NCBI GenBank assembly: GCA_017432365.1
Contig: JAFRJG010000009.1
Location: 17,660-81,659, forward strand
DNA: 64,000 nt
From: Candidatus Saccharimonadota bacterium
GTDB taxonomy: Bacteria; Patescibacteriota; Saccharimonadia; Saccharimonadales; Saccharimonadaceae
Reading direction: 5' to 3'
The position numbers and the translations under genes are program-made. The notes beneath the pieces are model-generated. The model saw nothing but the letters and a program-made list of their open reading frames with translations. It made no database searches and was not told the DNA's origin. Positions 39,848 to 49,018 of this stretch are shown piece after piece. Every line of letters starts with the position of its first letter. Position 1 is the first letter of the stretch.

Positions 39848-41791
39848 CTAGTGGAGTTTGGCGGAGGGGGGGAGGGAGGCGTCTTTTAGCAGGGGGGCGA
39901 GGTCGACTTCTTCGAGAGTTTCTTTTTCTAAGAGTTTTTCCGCGAGGAGGTCGAGGGTTTTTCGGTTGGCCTTTAAGACGGCTTCCGCGCGAGAGGCGGC
40001 TTCGGTCGCGAGGCTTTTTATTTCTTCATCAATCAGTTCGGCGGTTTTTTCTGAGTAGGGTTTTTCGGTCGAGATACCATAATAGCCAGTCGCGGTTTCT
40101 GGGAAGACGAGGTTCCGGGTCTTTTTTCCGAGACCTTCTTCGAGAATCATCTCTTTCGAGAGTTCGGCGACGTTTTTCAGGTCGGAGGAGGCGCCGGTTG
40201 TAATTGCTTCGGGTCCGAAAACGAGTTTTTCGGCAATCCGACCGCCCATAGCGCGGGCGAGAATGTCTTTCAGCTCGTAGATGTTTTTATAACTACGGTC
40301 TTCAGGGGGAAGGAACCAAGTAACACCGCCAGTACGTCCGCGAGGGATAATCGTAACTTTATGGACGGGGTCAGAATCAGGGAGGACATGGCCGACGATA
40401 GCATGTCCGGCTTCATGATAGGCGGTAATTTTTCGTTCGTGGTCATTCATGACCTTTGACTTGCGTTCGGGTCCAATCGCGACGCGCTCGAAAGCCTCCG
40501 TGAGGTCGGAATTGGTAATTTCTTTATGACCGAGGCGAGCGGCGGTAATTGCGGCTTCGTTGGCGATATTGGCAAGGTCGGCGCCGGAAGAGCCGGCGGT
40601 TTTCGCAGCGAGGGCGTCGAGATTGAGAGATTTCGCGACGGGCTTTCCCTGGAAATGAACCTTGAGGATTTCGAGACGGTCTTTCCGCTCAGGGAGGACG
40701 ACGTTGACGTGACGGTCGAAACGTCCGGGACGAAGAAGGGCTTTATCGAGCATATCGACGCGGTTGGTCGCAGCCATGACAATCACGCCAGTTTCGTTGT
40801 CAAAACCGTCCATTTCAACGAGGATTTGGTTCAAGGTTTGTTCGTCTTCACGACCGGCACCGCCGCGGGCGTCGCGTTTATGGGCGACAGCGTCAACTTC
40901 ATCAATAAAGATAATCGAAGGGGCATTTTTCTTCGCCTTTTGGAACAGGTCACGAACGCGAGAGGCGCCAACCCCGACGAACATTTCGGCAAACTCCGAG
41001 CCGGAAATTGAGAAGAAAGGAACGTTTGCTTCTCCGGCGACAGCACGAGCCATGAGGGTTTTTCCGGTTCCTGGGTCGCCTGCAAGAAGGACGCCACGAG
41101 GGATTTTCGCGCCGAGGGTTTCGTACTTTTTCGGATGTTTCAAGAAGTCAACAATTTCTTCTAAATCTTGTTTCGCGGCTTCGTTCCCGGCGACGTCTTT
41201 GAAGGTAACACGCTTTTTATCGGGTCCGTACAGAGTAACTTTCGCTTTCCCAAAGCCAAGGTTTTGATTGTTCATTGACTGAGCCTGGCGCATCATGTAA
41301 GAGAAGAAGAGAATGAGAGCCAAAATCGGCAGAACGACGAAAGCGATATCGAGAATAGTCCCCCAAACGTCGGTCGATTCAACATATTCAATCGTCGGAT
41401 AGGTTTCGAGGCAGGCGGTTTTTTCTTGAGCGTTGGTTAAATTGGTGCAAAAATCAACTAGCCCCTGTTCATAAAGAGTTCCGGAGGCATCTTTTCGGGA
41501 TTTTTGAGTCGGATAATCCTTATCCTTGAGGGTGATTTTCAGGTCGTTTCCGGCGACAGTGATTTTTTTAATGTTCCCTTCCGGGTCGTTAGCGCGGGCG
41601 ACAACATCAGAAAGCGGGACGGTCTCAAGCACGGCAGTATTTCCGGCGAGGGTATTGTACATGAACGTACAAAGGACAATTACAAGAAAGAAGAAAATCA
41701 CGCTCCGGACAAGGTTCGAGGCTTTATCAAGACCGGATTTATTAGAAGGTTTTTTAGAGAGAGGTTTCGGAGTAACGCTAGATTTAGGCAT
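39848..41791 (-). CDS. ftsH: ATP-dependent zinc metalloprotease FtsH
   Basis: The 647-residue membrane protease degrades unassembled and misfolded membrane proteins. Two helices (about 28-48 and 148-168) flank an outside domain. The AAA module has Walker A GDPGTGKT, Walker [10 protein letters not shown], pore motif [11 protein letters not shown] and the second region of homology [19 protein letters not shown]. The zinc site is HEAGH (about 456-460), and the third ligand region follows. The minus-strand TAAAAT (41803-41798) ends 6 bases before the ATG. The gene is divergent from comEC with only 19 bases between. Confidence 0.97.
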   Translation of the reverse strand: MPKSSVTPKPLSKKPSNKSGLDKASNLVRSVIFFFLVIVLCTFMYNTLAGNTAVLETVPLSDVVARANDPEGNIKKITVAGNDLKITLKDKDYPTQKSRKDASGTLYEQGLVDFCTNLTNAQEKTACLETYPTIEYVESTDVWGTILDIAFVVLPILALILFFSYMMRQAQSMNNQNLGFGKAKVTLYGPDKKRVTFKDVAGNEAAKQDLEEIVDFLKHPKKYETLGAKIPRGVLLAGDPGTGKTLMARAVAGEANVPFFSISGSEFAEMFVGVGASRVRDLFQKAKKNAPSIIFIDEVDAVAHKRDARGGAGREDEQTLNQILVEMDGFDNETGVIVMAATNRVDMLDKALLRPGRFDRHVNVVLPERKDRLEILKVHFQGKPVAKSLNLDALAAKTAGSSGADLANIANEAAITAARLGHKEITNSDLTEAFERVAIGPERKSKVMNDHERKITAYHEAGHAIVGHVLPDSDPVHKVTIIPRGRTGGVTWFLPPEDRSYKNIYELKDILARAMGGRIAEKLVFGPEAITTGASSDLKNVAELSKEMILEEGLGKKTRNLVFPETATGYYGISTEKPYSEKTAELIDEEIKSLATEAASRAEAVLKANRKTLDLLAEKLLEKETLEEVDLAPLLKDASLPPSAKLH

Positions 41792-41810
41792 AGGTTTATT
41801 TTAACATAGA

Positions 41811-42998
41811 ATGTATATGGTTCGGAAGTTTCTAGTCGGGTTTATGGTTGTTGGGTGTTTTAGTATGTTTTTATGGAGATTTCAGACGAAACTACCGGAG
41901 GGGTTTCGATTTACGCGGGAGGAGTTTATACAGCTGAAAGTTGTCAGGCGAGAGCGGACAGAGGAGACGAGCCGGCTGTTTCGGTTAAGAAATAGATTAA
42001 CCGAGGCGGTGTTTCGAGTCATGCCGGAAGAAGAGGCGAGTCTCGGGGTTGGGTATTTACTCGGAGTGAAAGACGGGTTGAGCCAAGAAACAAAAGAGCT
42101 GTTGGCGTTAGTTGGCTTATCGCATATTGTGGTCGCGAGTGGGACACATCTGGGGATTTTAGTGGGGTTTTTCAAGAAGAGCTTTGGGAAGATTTCAAGG
42201 TTTGCGGGGTTATTATTTTCCATGGCGTTTATTATGTTGTTCGGGATGATGATTGACTGGACGCCGTCGATTACGCGAGCGGGGGTTGTAGCGACTGTTT
42301 CCCTGTTGTTGTGGTATGTCGGGGAGAGGGCGAGACCGATGAGAGTGATTTTATTTTCGATGATGGTAACACTGTTGGTAGAGCCACTATATCTATTCGA
42401 CCTCGGTTGGCAGTTGTCGTTTGCGTCGTTTTTCGGGATTTTAGTTTTAGCGCCGCTGATTTTAGAGTTGTTATATGGTCCGGAGCGACCGTGGTTGCCG
42501 AAAGAAGAGCGCAAGAAAACAGAGGCGGGAGCGATTACGAAGACGGTCGTAGCGAGCGTGAGTGCGACGGTAATGGTGGCGCCAATTCTGTTGTATAATT
42601 TCGGGAGTCTGTCGCTAATTTCGGTTGTGGCGAATGTGCTGATTTTACCAACGATGGCAGGGGTTATGGGACTGGTGTTTTTGGCGGGGGTGTTCGCGTC
42701 AGGGAGTGGAGGGCTAACGCTTGTTGGAGAGGTGTTTGGAAAAATTGCTACGTGGGTGATTGATTATCAGCTGGGGGTTATGAGATTTTGTGCAGAGCGG
42801 ACGGAGTTTTTAATTCAGGGAGGGTACAGAGATTTTCGGGTGTTTCTCCTCTATGTGCCGGTTTTAGCAGGCGTTATTGTCGGGGTTTTCATCCGCGCTA
42901 CAAAAAAGCGAAAAGCGACCGAAAAAATCCGGCGCGAACCGGGAAAATATCTCCGGTGGAGCCGGGACGTCAAGCGAGAGAAAGAACCCGAGACTTGA
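41811..42998 (+). CDS. comEC: ComEC/Rec2-like competence channel, membrane domain only
   Basis: The 395-residue protein has the Competence domain: LGVGYLLGVKDGL, VGLSHIVVASGTHLGILVGF, DWTPSITRAGVVA, FDLGWQLSFASFFGILVLAP and GSLSLISVVANVLILP, with about eight helices. Full ComEC proteins also have an N-terminal OB domain and a C-terminal metallo-beta-lactamase domain; both are absent here. It would carry single-stranded DNA inward across the membrane. A second ATG two codons in (41817) is an equally possible start. The pilin at 23360 may be part of the same uptake machinery. Confidence 0.9.
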   Translation: MYMVRKFLVGFMVVGCFSMFLWRFQTKLPEGFRFTREEFIQLKVVRRERTEETSRLFRLRNRLTEAVFRVMPEEEASLGVGYLLGVKDGLSQETKELLALVGLSHIVVASGTHLGILVGFFKKSFGKISRFAGLLFSMAFIMLFGMMIDWTPSITRAGVVATVSLLLWYVGERARPMRVILFSMMVTLLVEPLYLFDLGWQLSFASFFGILVLAPLILELLYGPERPWLPKEERKKTEAGAITKTVVASVSATVMVAPILLYNFGSLSLISVVANVLILPTMAGVMGLVFLAGVFASGSGGLTLVGEVFGKIATWVIDYQLGVMRFCAERTEFLIQGGYRDFRVFLLYVPVLAGVIVGVFIRATKKRKATEKIRREPGKYLRWSRDVKREKEPET

Positions 42999-43002
42999 CG
43001 CC

Positions 43003-43029
43003 AAAAAGCCCCGGGAGCCGGGGCTTTGG
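43003..43029. terminator. Shared bidirectional terminator of comEC and the RimK-like gene
   Basis: AAAGCCCCGG and CCGGGGCTTT pair around GAG, with short T-tracts on both strands, between the convergent stops at 42998 and 43043. Confidence 0.85.
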
Positions 43030-43042
43030 CTTTGATTTTTGA

Positions 43043-43951
43043 CTAGGCGCCGATACGGTCTTTACCGTTGCGTCGGGGGGCGTTATGCTCGACGTACTCG
43101 ATAATTTTCGAGGCGACGTCGCGATTGGTAACTTTTTCAATACCGAAGCCCGGAGAGGCGTTGACTTCGAGAATGAGCGGTCCGCGTTCAGAACGCATGA
43201 GATCAACACCGGCAATATGAAGACCCATGGCTTTCGCGGCGCGGATAGCCATTTTTTTCTCGTCGTCGGTGAGTTTAACGGGAGTCCCCTCGCCGCCTTT
43301 GTGGAGGTTCGAGCGGAAGTCGTCATCAAGCGAACGGCGCTGCATCGAGGCGACAACGCGATTCCCGACGACAAAGGCGCGGATATCGGTTCCGGAAGAT
43401 TCTTTGATGTATTCTTGAAGAAGAATGTTCGTACCGTCTTCATTATAGAGGTAAAAAGCTTGGAGAGCGGACTTTGCGGCTTTCTTAGTATCGGCGAGAA
43501 CGACGCCGTTGCCATGAGTACCGGTCGCAAGCTTGATGATGACGGGGAGACCGATTTGGTCAAGGAGGTCGTCGATGTCGGCGGTGTTCCGGGAGACAAG
43601 GGTTTTCGGCATGTCAACGCCAGCTTTGGCGAGGATTTGAGCAGAGCGGAGCTTGTCGCGGGCGCGAGTAATAGCGATGGAACTCGAAGCAGTCCAAACC
43701 CCCTGCATTTCAAACTGGCGAACGATAGCACAGCCGTAGCGGGTCATATAATTCGCGATACGGGGGATAATCGCGTCGTAACCAGAGAGACGTTTTCCTT
43801 CGTAGAAGACATAAGGGGTCTTATCGTCGATAGAGAGATAACAGTTTTTATACTTGACGACTTCAACTTCATGGCCACGGTTTTCGGCTTCGGCAACGAG
43901 GCGGGAGGTCGAGTAGTTAGCGGGTCCGTTGGAAAGAATTGCGATGCGCAT
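43043..43951 (-). CDS. RimK-family ATP-grasp ligase
   Basis: The 302-residue protein matches the RimK branch of the ATP-grasp superfamily. It has MRIAILSNG at the start, PRIANYMTRYG, ARDKLRSAQILAKAGVDMPKT, VIIKLATGTHGNGVVLAD (glycine-rich loop), LLQEYI, GTDIRAFVVG and the Mg/ATP site LILEVNASPGFGIEKVT. RimK adds glutamate to a C-terminal carboxylate (S6 in E. coli). The actual substrate here is unknown. It is 12 bases behind a retropepsin-like protease, which is followed upstream by a second ATP-grasp; together they look like a peptide-ligation cassette. Confidence 0.9.
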   Translation of the reverse strand: MRIAILSNGPANYSTSRLVAEAENRGHEVEVVKYKNCYLSIDDKTPYVFYEGKRLSGYDAIIPRIANYMTRYGCAIVRQFEMQGVWTASSSIAITRARDKLRSAQILAKAGVDMPKTLVSRNTADIDDLLDQIGLPVIIKLATGTHGNGVVLADTKKAAKSALQAFYLYNEDGTNILLQEYIKESSGTDIRAFVVGNRVVASMQRRSLDDDFRSNLHKGGEGTPVKLTDDEKKMAIRAAKAMGLHIAGVDLMRSERGPLILEVNASPGFGIEKVTNRDVASKIIEYVEHNAPRRNGKDRIGA

Positions 43952-43963
43952 AAACTGCCTTTC

Positions 43964-44527
43964 TTAATGATTAAAATGTTTTTGATGAAATTTATAGGGG
44001 TCAGCTTTAAGCTCGGCGTTCAAGGTCGGCGTGCGAGGGTTCGTCGGTTTTTCAACATGACGAATCGAGACGTCAACGAGGAAGTGATTAGCTAAAGTTT
44101 TTCGCCCGATAAGAATCGGAAAATGATTTTTTTCGCGCGAGGAGAGCGTGAACTGAGACTTCAAAGGTTTTCCGCCGAGGACAAAGGAGAGTTCGGTACG
44201 ATAACGAATCTCCTCATGACCGGTCGAACTACGAACGACGAGCACAGAGAAGTTCTGGCGTTCGATTTTTTCTCCGGTATAAAACACTGAGTTTTTATCA
44301 AAAAGAACAAAACTCAAAGTTCCAGATTCGGAGACGTCGAGGTCGGAAACCCAGATACTCGAAGAGTCCGCGCCAGTGTCGATTTTAGCAGGGACATGGT
44401 CTATCCCTTCGATAGAGAGATATTCGGTCGAGCCAATAACAGTTAAATCTGAGTTCACGTTCTTTTTATACAATTTTCGAGCCGAAAAGTCAATGCTTAA
44501 ATTAGAGGGTTTCGAGATAATCGACAA
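43964..44527 (-). CDS. RimK-associated retropepsin-like protease
   Basis: The 187-residue protein has the aspartic-protease motif PAKIDTGADSSSIW (Asp about 50, DTGA) and a later LIGRKTLANHFLVDVS typical of the RimK-linked retropepsin family (PF05618). Like retroviral proteases it would act as a dimer. Family members are regularly encoded next to ATP-grasp ligases and are thought to trim or remove their products. It overlaps the upstream ATP-grasp gene by 26 bases. Confidence 0.87.
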   Translation of the reverse strand: MSIISKPSNLSIDFSARKLYKKNVNSDLTVIGSTEYLSIEGIDHVPAKIDTGADSSSIWVSDLDVSESGTLSFVLFDKNSVFYTGEKIERQNFSVLVVRSSTGHEEIRYRTELSFVLGGKPLKSQFTLSSREKNHFPILIGRKTLANHFLVDVSIRHVEKPTNPRTPTLNAELKADPYKFHQKHFNH

Positions 44528-45461
44528 ACTTTTTCACACAGAGAGTGGAGCTTTCATCAGGGGCGGGATAATGAAGAGACGGGGAGCTATTAACCTCGAT
44601 GACGTATTCATCAAGGAAGTCGATACCGATAACGGGGAGTTCAAAGGCGCGTGCGATTTTCTCCGAGAGGCGTTTAGTCGCGTCCGGGAGGCGGTTGGTC
44701 ATATTTTCAATCGTACCGCCACAACCGACGTTACAGATAGAGATAACCTGGACTTTTTCGCCTGGTGCGGGGACGTTAGCGGTCAAATGATGTTTTTCAA
44801 CATAATCAGAGGCGAGAGACTGGTCGATATAGGCCAGATTGGACTTATACGGGGCGGTACGGAGGGTTGAGTTTTCAATTTCAATCAGTTCAGGGACGGT
44901 ATGGACGCCGTCGCCAGTCACCGAAGCAGGAATACGAGCGAAAGCGGCGACGAATTGATAGTCGATACAGATAACGCGGAGTTCGGGAGAGCGGGGCGAA
45001 AGCTGGGTTTGGATTAGGCGAGGCTTGACGATATCTTTAGGGAGGATATTTTCAACTGCCTCGGGAGAGGAGAGATTCATGAAGACGTCGCGACCATGAG
45101 CGCCGTCAAGAGGTTTAACAACGAGACGCGGAGCGGATTTCAAGAGACGAGAGACCTGCTCATGGCGGTCGGTCGGGTCGAGGGCGAGAAGCTCAGTTTC
45201 GGGGACAGGGGCGCCGAGAGCTTTTAAGACGCGGAAAGAAGCGAGCTTATCATCGGCGAGACAGCCGGCGAAATAACTCGTTGTCGGAGGGGTCAGAGAG
45301 TAGAGATTAAAAGTTTTCCCGTCGGGGCGCGTAACAGTTAGAAAGCTCGAGGCGCCCCGATTCAGGGTCGCAGCCTGATAACCGCGGGATTTAATTTCGT
45401 CCCGAAAAACGCGCAGGGACATCGGGAGGGCGTCGGTTGGAGTTTTGAAGAAGTCGGTCAT
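44502..45461 (-). CDS. ATP-grasp ligase (alpha-L-glutamate ligase-like)
   Basis: The 319-residue protein has an N-terminal pre-ATP-grasp domain (FRDEIKSRGYQA, DDKLASFRVLKALGAPVPET), a central loop RLVVKPLDGAHGRDVFMN, QTQLSPRSPELRVICID, and the metal/ATP site IGIDFLDEYVIEVNSSPSLHYP. This is closer to glutathione-synthetase/cyanophycin-type and glutamate-ligase-like proteins than to RimK itself. It opens the ligase/retropepsin/RimK operon. Substrates are not predictable from sequence. Confidence 0.85.
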   Translation of the reverse strand: MTDFFKTPTDALPMSLRVFRDEIKSRGYQAATLNRGASSFLTVTRPDGKTFNLYSLTPPTTSYFAGCLADDKLASFRVLKALGAPVPETELLALDPTDRHEQVSRLLKSAPRLVVKPLDGAHGRDVFMNLSSPEAVENILPKDIVKPRLIQTQLSPRSPELRVICIDYQFVAAFARIPASVTGDGVHTVPELIEIENSTLRTAPYKSNLAYIDQSLASDYVEKHHLTANVPAPGEKVQVISICNVGCGGTIENMTNRLPDATKRLSEKIARAFELPVIGIDFLDEYVIEVNSSPSLHYPAPDESSTLCVKKFVDYLETL

Positions 45462-45478
45462 CAGTTTAACTTTCGGGA

Positions 45479-46735
45479 TTACTGGGAGATGAGGGCGAAT
45501 TTATTTTTGCCACGTTTCAAGATACCGGAAGCGGTCGGGCGGAAGGTCTCGGAGGAGAGTTTTTCGCCGTTAAAGGAGATGGCGCCGGATTGAAGGAGTT
45601 TTCGTGCTTCAGACTTCGAGGAGACAAGGGAGGTTTTAACGAGGACGTCGAGAAGAGTTTCGGTTTCACCCCAGGAGAAGCCGCCGAAGACGGATTCAAG
45701 AGAGCGGAGGTTTTCCTCGGAGTAATCAGGGGATTTCGAGAAAAGAAAGTCGGTCGCCCAGGCAACAGTTTCCGCGATTTTCGCGCCGTGGACGACGGAG
45801 GTCGCGCCCTTTGCGAGAGCTGTTTGAGCTAGGCGGCGTTCGGGGGCGGATTGATGAGACGCGAGGAGGGCGTCGAGTTCGGGCTTTTCGAGGAGAGTAT
45901 AAGTTTTCAAGAGAGATTCGACAGCGGAGTCGGGCTGGTTGAGCCAGAATTGATAAAAATCGAAGACGGACGTGAAGTTGTCAGAATCCGTAGCGGAAGG
46001 TTCAGAGGCGAGCCAGACGGCATTTCCTTCGGACTTGCCGAACTTTTTACCAGAGACTGGGTCAATCACGAGCGGGGTTGACCAGATGTCGGCGGCGGCG
46101 TTTTCGAGACGTTTGATGAGATGAATCCCAGAGGCGCAGTTACCGTATTGGTCGGCGCCACAGAGCTGAAGCGAGACGCCATATTTCCGGAAGAGATGAA
46201 GAAAGTCGTACCCCTGGATTAAAGTATAAGAAAACTCGGCGTAGGAGATGCCGGAGCCGTCTTTACCGATGCGGTTTTGAACGAATTGACGGTCGAGAAG
46301 CTGGGTCATGGAGAAAGATTTACCGATTTCACGGAGAAAATCGAGGAACTTAATTTCTCGGAACCAGTCGAGATTGTCAAGGAAAGTGATTCTCGCGGAG
46401 GGGGCGGCGTTGACGAAGATGCGGGAGAGCTGGTTTTTAATACAGGCTTTGTTATGGTCAACTTCAGAGAGGGGCTTTAAATCGCGTTCGCCGTTTTCTT
46501 TCGGGTCGCCAATTTGCCCAGTGGCGCCGCCGACGAGGAGATAAGGCTCGTAGCCATGGCGAGCGAAACAGGCGCACATCATCAAGGCGGCAAGATTTCC
46601 GATAGTTAAAGAGTCAGCAGAAGGGTCAGCGCCCCAATAAAATTTTTTCGAGTCGCGAGAGTCGAGGGCGGTTGGGGTTTCTAAGGTCGTTTTGGCGGAA
46701 AAGCCGCGCCAGAGGATTTCTTCAGATAATGTCAT
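45479..46735 (-). CDS. tyrS: Tyrosyl-tRNA synthetase
   Basis: The 418-residue class I synthetase has YWGADPSADSLTIGNLA (HIGH-type motif, TIGN), YTLIQGYDFLHL, the tyrosine site LCGADQYGN, the KFGKSEG (KMSKS-type) loop, and a C-terminal S4 RNA-binding domain (SKSEARKLLQSGAISFNGEKL). A TATACT box (46747-46742) ends 6 bases before the ATG (leaderless). The ligase/retropepsin/RimK genes follow 18 bases after its stop on the same strand. Confidence 0.96.
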   Translation of the reverse strand: MTLSEEILWRGFSAKTTLETPTALDSRDSKKFYWGADPSADSLTIGNLAALMMCACFARHGYEPYLLVGGATGQIGDPKENGERDLKPLSEVDHNKACIKNQLSRIFVNAAPSARITFLDNLDWFREIKFLDFLREIGKSFSMTQLLDRQFVQNRIGKDGSGISYAEFSYTLIQGYDFLHLFRKYGVSLQLCGADQYGNCASGIHLIKRLENAAADIWSTPLVIDPVSGKKFGKSEGNAVWLASEPSATDSDNFTSVFDFYQFWLNQPDSAVESLLKTYTLLEKPELDALLASHQSAPERRLAQTALAKGATSVVHGAKIAETVAWATDFLFSKSPDYSEENLRSLESVFGGFSWGETETLLDVLVKTSLVSSKSEARKLLQSGAISFNGEKLSSETFRPTASGILKRGKNKFALISQ

Positions 46736-46776
46736 ATAAACAGTATAGCACGTTCCCTTGCCCGCGGAAAACGTGC

Positions 46777-46782
46777 TATAAT
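46777..46782 (+). promoter_or_regulatory. Leaderless -10 box of the phosphoketolase genes
   Basis: TGC-TATAAT ends 6 bases before the ATG at 46789. This decides the start against the in-frame ATG at 46672, which lies inside tyrS. Confidence 0.65.
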
Positions 46783-46788
46783 GAGGTT

Positions 46789-47769
46789 ATGTATATCGGT
46801 GTGGGCATGACCGGGGGAGATGAGGCAAAAATCCGGCGGAGAATCCGAGCGGCGGATTATTTGGTCGTGGCGCAGCTGTTTTTGCGTTCGAACTTTTTAC
46901 TAGAACAGCCGTTACAATTTAACGACGTGAAGCCACGGTTGCTCGGGCATTGGGGGACGTGTCACGGAATAAACGTGATGTATGCGAATTTGAAGTTGTT
47001 TTTTGAGAATCGTCCGGAGTTACAATTTATTCTCGGTCCGGGGCACGGGTTTCCGGCGTTACAGGCGAATCTGTTTTTGGACGGGGAGCTAGAGAAGGTT
47101 GACCCGAGACTCGGAAGGAATCTGTCGGGGATTGAGGTGTTATGTCGAGAGTTTTCGGCGCCAGGAGGCTTTCCGAGTCATGCAAGTCCGATGACTCCGG
47201 GAGTCGTCACGGAGGGCGGAGAGCTCGGGTATGCGCTCGGGGCGGCGTTTGGGGCGGCGCTAGGGCATCCGGAGAAGACAGTGGCGGTACTTATCGGGGA
47301 CGGAGAGTTCGAGACGGGGACGACGCTCGCAAGCATGAACCTAGGGAAACTGATAAAGACGGCGAAAGAGGCGGGAAACGGGCGAGTGTTGCCGATTTTA
47401 CACGTTAACGGATATAAAATCTCCGGACCGACAGTATTCGGGCGGAAGAGCGAACGAGAGCAGAACGAACTAGTGCGGGGATTCGGGTTTACGCCAATTG
47501 TTATCGAGAAAGAAAGCCCGGAGAAGATTCAGTATGCGCTCGGGAGAGCGGAGAGCCTAGAGAATCCGTTGATTATTTTTAAGTCAGAAAAGGGAGAGAC
47601 GGGCCCGGAAACGGTCGGAGGGCAGAAGGTACGCGGAAATTATCTAGCACATCAGATTCCGTTACCCGAGGCGGGACGAGACGAGGAACAGCTAAAAATC
47701 TTGGGAGATTGGCTGAGGTCGTACCGGTTTGAAGAGTTATATGAGGAAGGAAAGGGGTTCAAAATATGA
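46789..47769 (+). CDS. Phosphoketolase, N-terminal (PP domain) half
   Basis: The 326-residue protein is the N-terminal half of an Xfp/Xpk phosphoketolase. Seen: RAADYLVVAQLFL, LGHWGTCHGINVMYA, GPGHGFPALQANLFLDG, FSAPGGFPSHASP, TEGGELGYALGAAFGAA, and the thiamine diphosphate/Mg motif IGDGEFETG, then VLPILHVNGYKISGPTVFGR. It stops after the PP domain. The next gene overlaps by ATGA and encodes the remaining half, so the enzyme must assemble from two chains. It cleaves xylulose 5-phosphate (and perhaps fructose 6-phosphate) to acetyl phosphate. Note TCHG where most family members have TSPG. Confidence 0.93.
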   Translation: MYIGVGMTGGDEAKIRRRIRAADYLVVAQLFLRSNFLLEQPLQFNDVKPRLLGHWGTCHGINVMYANLKLFFENRPELQFILGPGHGFPALQANLFLDGELEKVDPRLGRNLSGIEVLCREFSAPGGFPSHASPMTPGVVTEGGELGYALGAAFGAALGHPEKTVAVLIGDGEFETGTTLASMNLGKLIKTAKEAGNGRVLPILHVNGYKISGPTVFGRKSEREQNELVRGFGFTPIVIEKESPEKIQYALGRAESLENPLIIFKSEKGETGPETVGGQKVRGNYLAHQIPLPEAGRDEEQLKILGDWLRSYRFEELYEEGKGFKI

Positions 47770-48941
47770 TTGAGCGAGTAGAACATCCGGGGACAGAGAA
47801 GATAAATATCGCGAAGACGTTTGGGCGGTTACTGCGAGAACAGTTCAAGAAAGACCCGAAGTTTTATTTCTTTTCTCCAGATGAGACGACGAGTAACCGG
47901 TTTACGGAGGTCTTCGAGGTTGAGAAGCGGGCATGGAATTTGCCGAGCTTGGATTTTGACCTGCCGGAGGGAGCGGACGGGCGGATTATGGAGCTTTTGA
48001 GCGAGAATGCGCTCTTTGCGGCGATGATAGGACATCTGTCGAACGGGGAGCAGGCGATGATGGGGAGTTATGAGGCGTTTTTCTCGGTGATAACGTCGCA
48101 AATTTTGCAACAGATGAAGTTTTTCAAGCAGATGGACGAGGTGAGTTGGCGGGAGAAATGGCCGGCGGTGAATTTATTGTCAACGAGCATGGCGTGGAGA
48201 CAAGACCATAACGGGTTTTCTCATCAGAGTCCGGCGATTATTTCCAGTTTACTCGAAGTACCGAGCGGGAAGGTCAACTGTTTGTTCCCGGTCGATGACG
48301 CGGCGGCAGAAGAAACATTCCGGTTCATGACGGAGACAAAAAACGTAGTGAACTTGGCGACATTCGATAAGAATGAGAACCCGAGATGGATTGACTCACA
48401 TCATGCGCGATTTCTGTTCGAGAACGGCGGGGCGAGTATTTATCAGTTCGCGAGTGATGAAAATCCCGAGGTGGTATTGACGGCGGCGGGAGATATTCCG
48501 ACGCGCGAGATGCTGAGAGCGGCGGAAATCGTCCGAGGAGATATCCCGGGGATTCGGCTGAGGTTCGTGGGAATCAACTCTCTCTGTTATGGGGCGATTG
48601 GGACGACAGAGAAGAAGTTTACGACGGAACAATTTAACGATTACTTTACGTTTGAGCGACCGATTGTGGCGAGCTTCCACGGATATCCGGGGACGCTCAG
48701 AGGGATTTTGGGAAATTATACGAGTCGCGACCGAGTCGCCGTGCATGGGTTTATCGAGGAAGGCGGGACGACGACGCCGTTTGAGATGTTAAGCCTGAAC
48801 CAGAACTCGCGGTTTGACCTGGCGGCAGATATTGCGCTTCAGGTCGGGAGAGAGGACTTAGCTGAGAGATATTTAGAAATAATTGAGGAAAATCGAGACT
48901 ATACGCGGGTGTTCGGAGTAGATAAGCTAGCGATAGATTAA
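47766..48941 (+). CDS. Phosphoketolase, C-terminal (PYR and C) half
   Basis: The 391-residue protein continues the phosphoketolase: YFFSPDETTSNRF, GRIMELLSENALFAA, GSYEAFFSVI, STSMAWRQDHNGFSHQSP, CLFPVDDAAAEE, and a C-terminal domain with FHGYPGTLRGILGNY and VHGFIEEGGTTTPFEML. These are the expected pyrimidine-binding and C-terminal domains of single-chain enzymes of about 800 residues; the two halves here total 717. Its own Glu and His-rich motifs complete the shared active site, so heteromer formation is required. Translation is coupled by the 4-base overlap. Together with tpiA it points to a pentose-based energy route giving acetyl phosphate. Confidence 0.93.
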   Translation: MIERVEHPGTEKINIAKTFGRLLREQFKKDPKFYFFSPDETTSNRFTEVFEVEKRAWNLPSLDFDLPEGADGRIMELLSENALFAAMIGHLSNGEQAMMGSYEAFFSVITSQILQQMKFFKQMDEVSWREKWPAVNLLSTSMAWRQDHNGFSHQSPAIISSLLEVPSGKVNCLFPVDDAAAEETFRFMTETKNVVNLATFDKNENPRWIDSHHARFLFENGGASIYQFASDENPEVVLTAAGDIPTREMLRAAEIVRGDIPGIRLRFVGINSLCYGAIGTTEKKFTTEQFNDYFTFERPIVASFHGYPGTLRGILGNYTSRDRVAVHGFIEEGGTTTPFEMLSLNQNSRFDLAADIALQVGREDLAERYLEIIEENRDYTRVFGVDKLAID

Positions 48942-49018
48942 AGGGTTTCCGGAAGTTGACGAGGGTTTGGCGCGGGATTAGCGTTTGCGGTTTAGGAGGA
49001 TTTGTGCTATAATTAGGT

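Noticed and set aside
46672..46788. Upstream start of the phosphoketolase N-half
   Set aside because: It lies in tyrS coding sequence; the TATAAT box and conserved sequence support the ATG at 46789.
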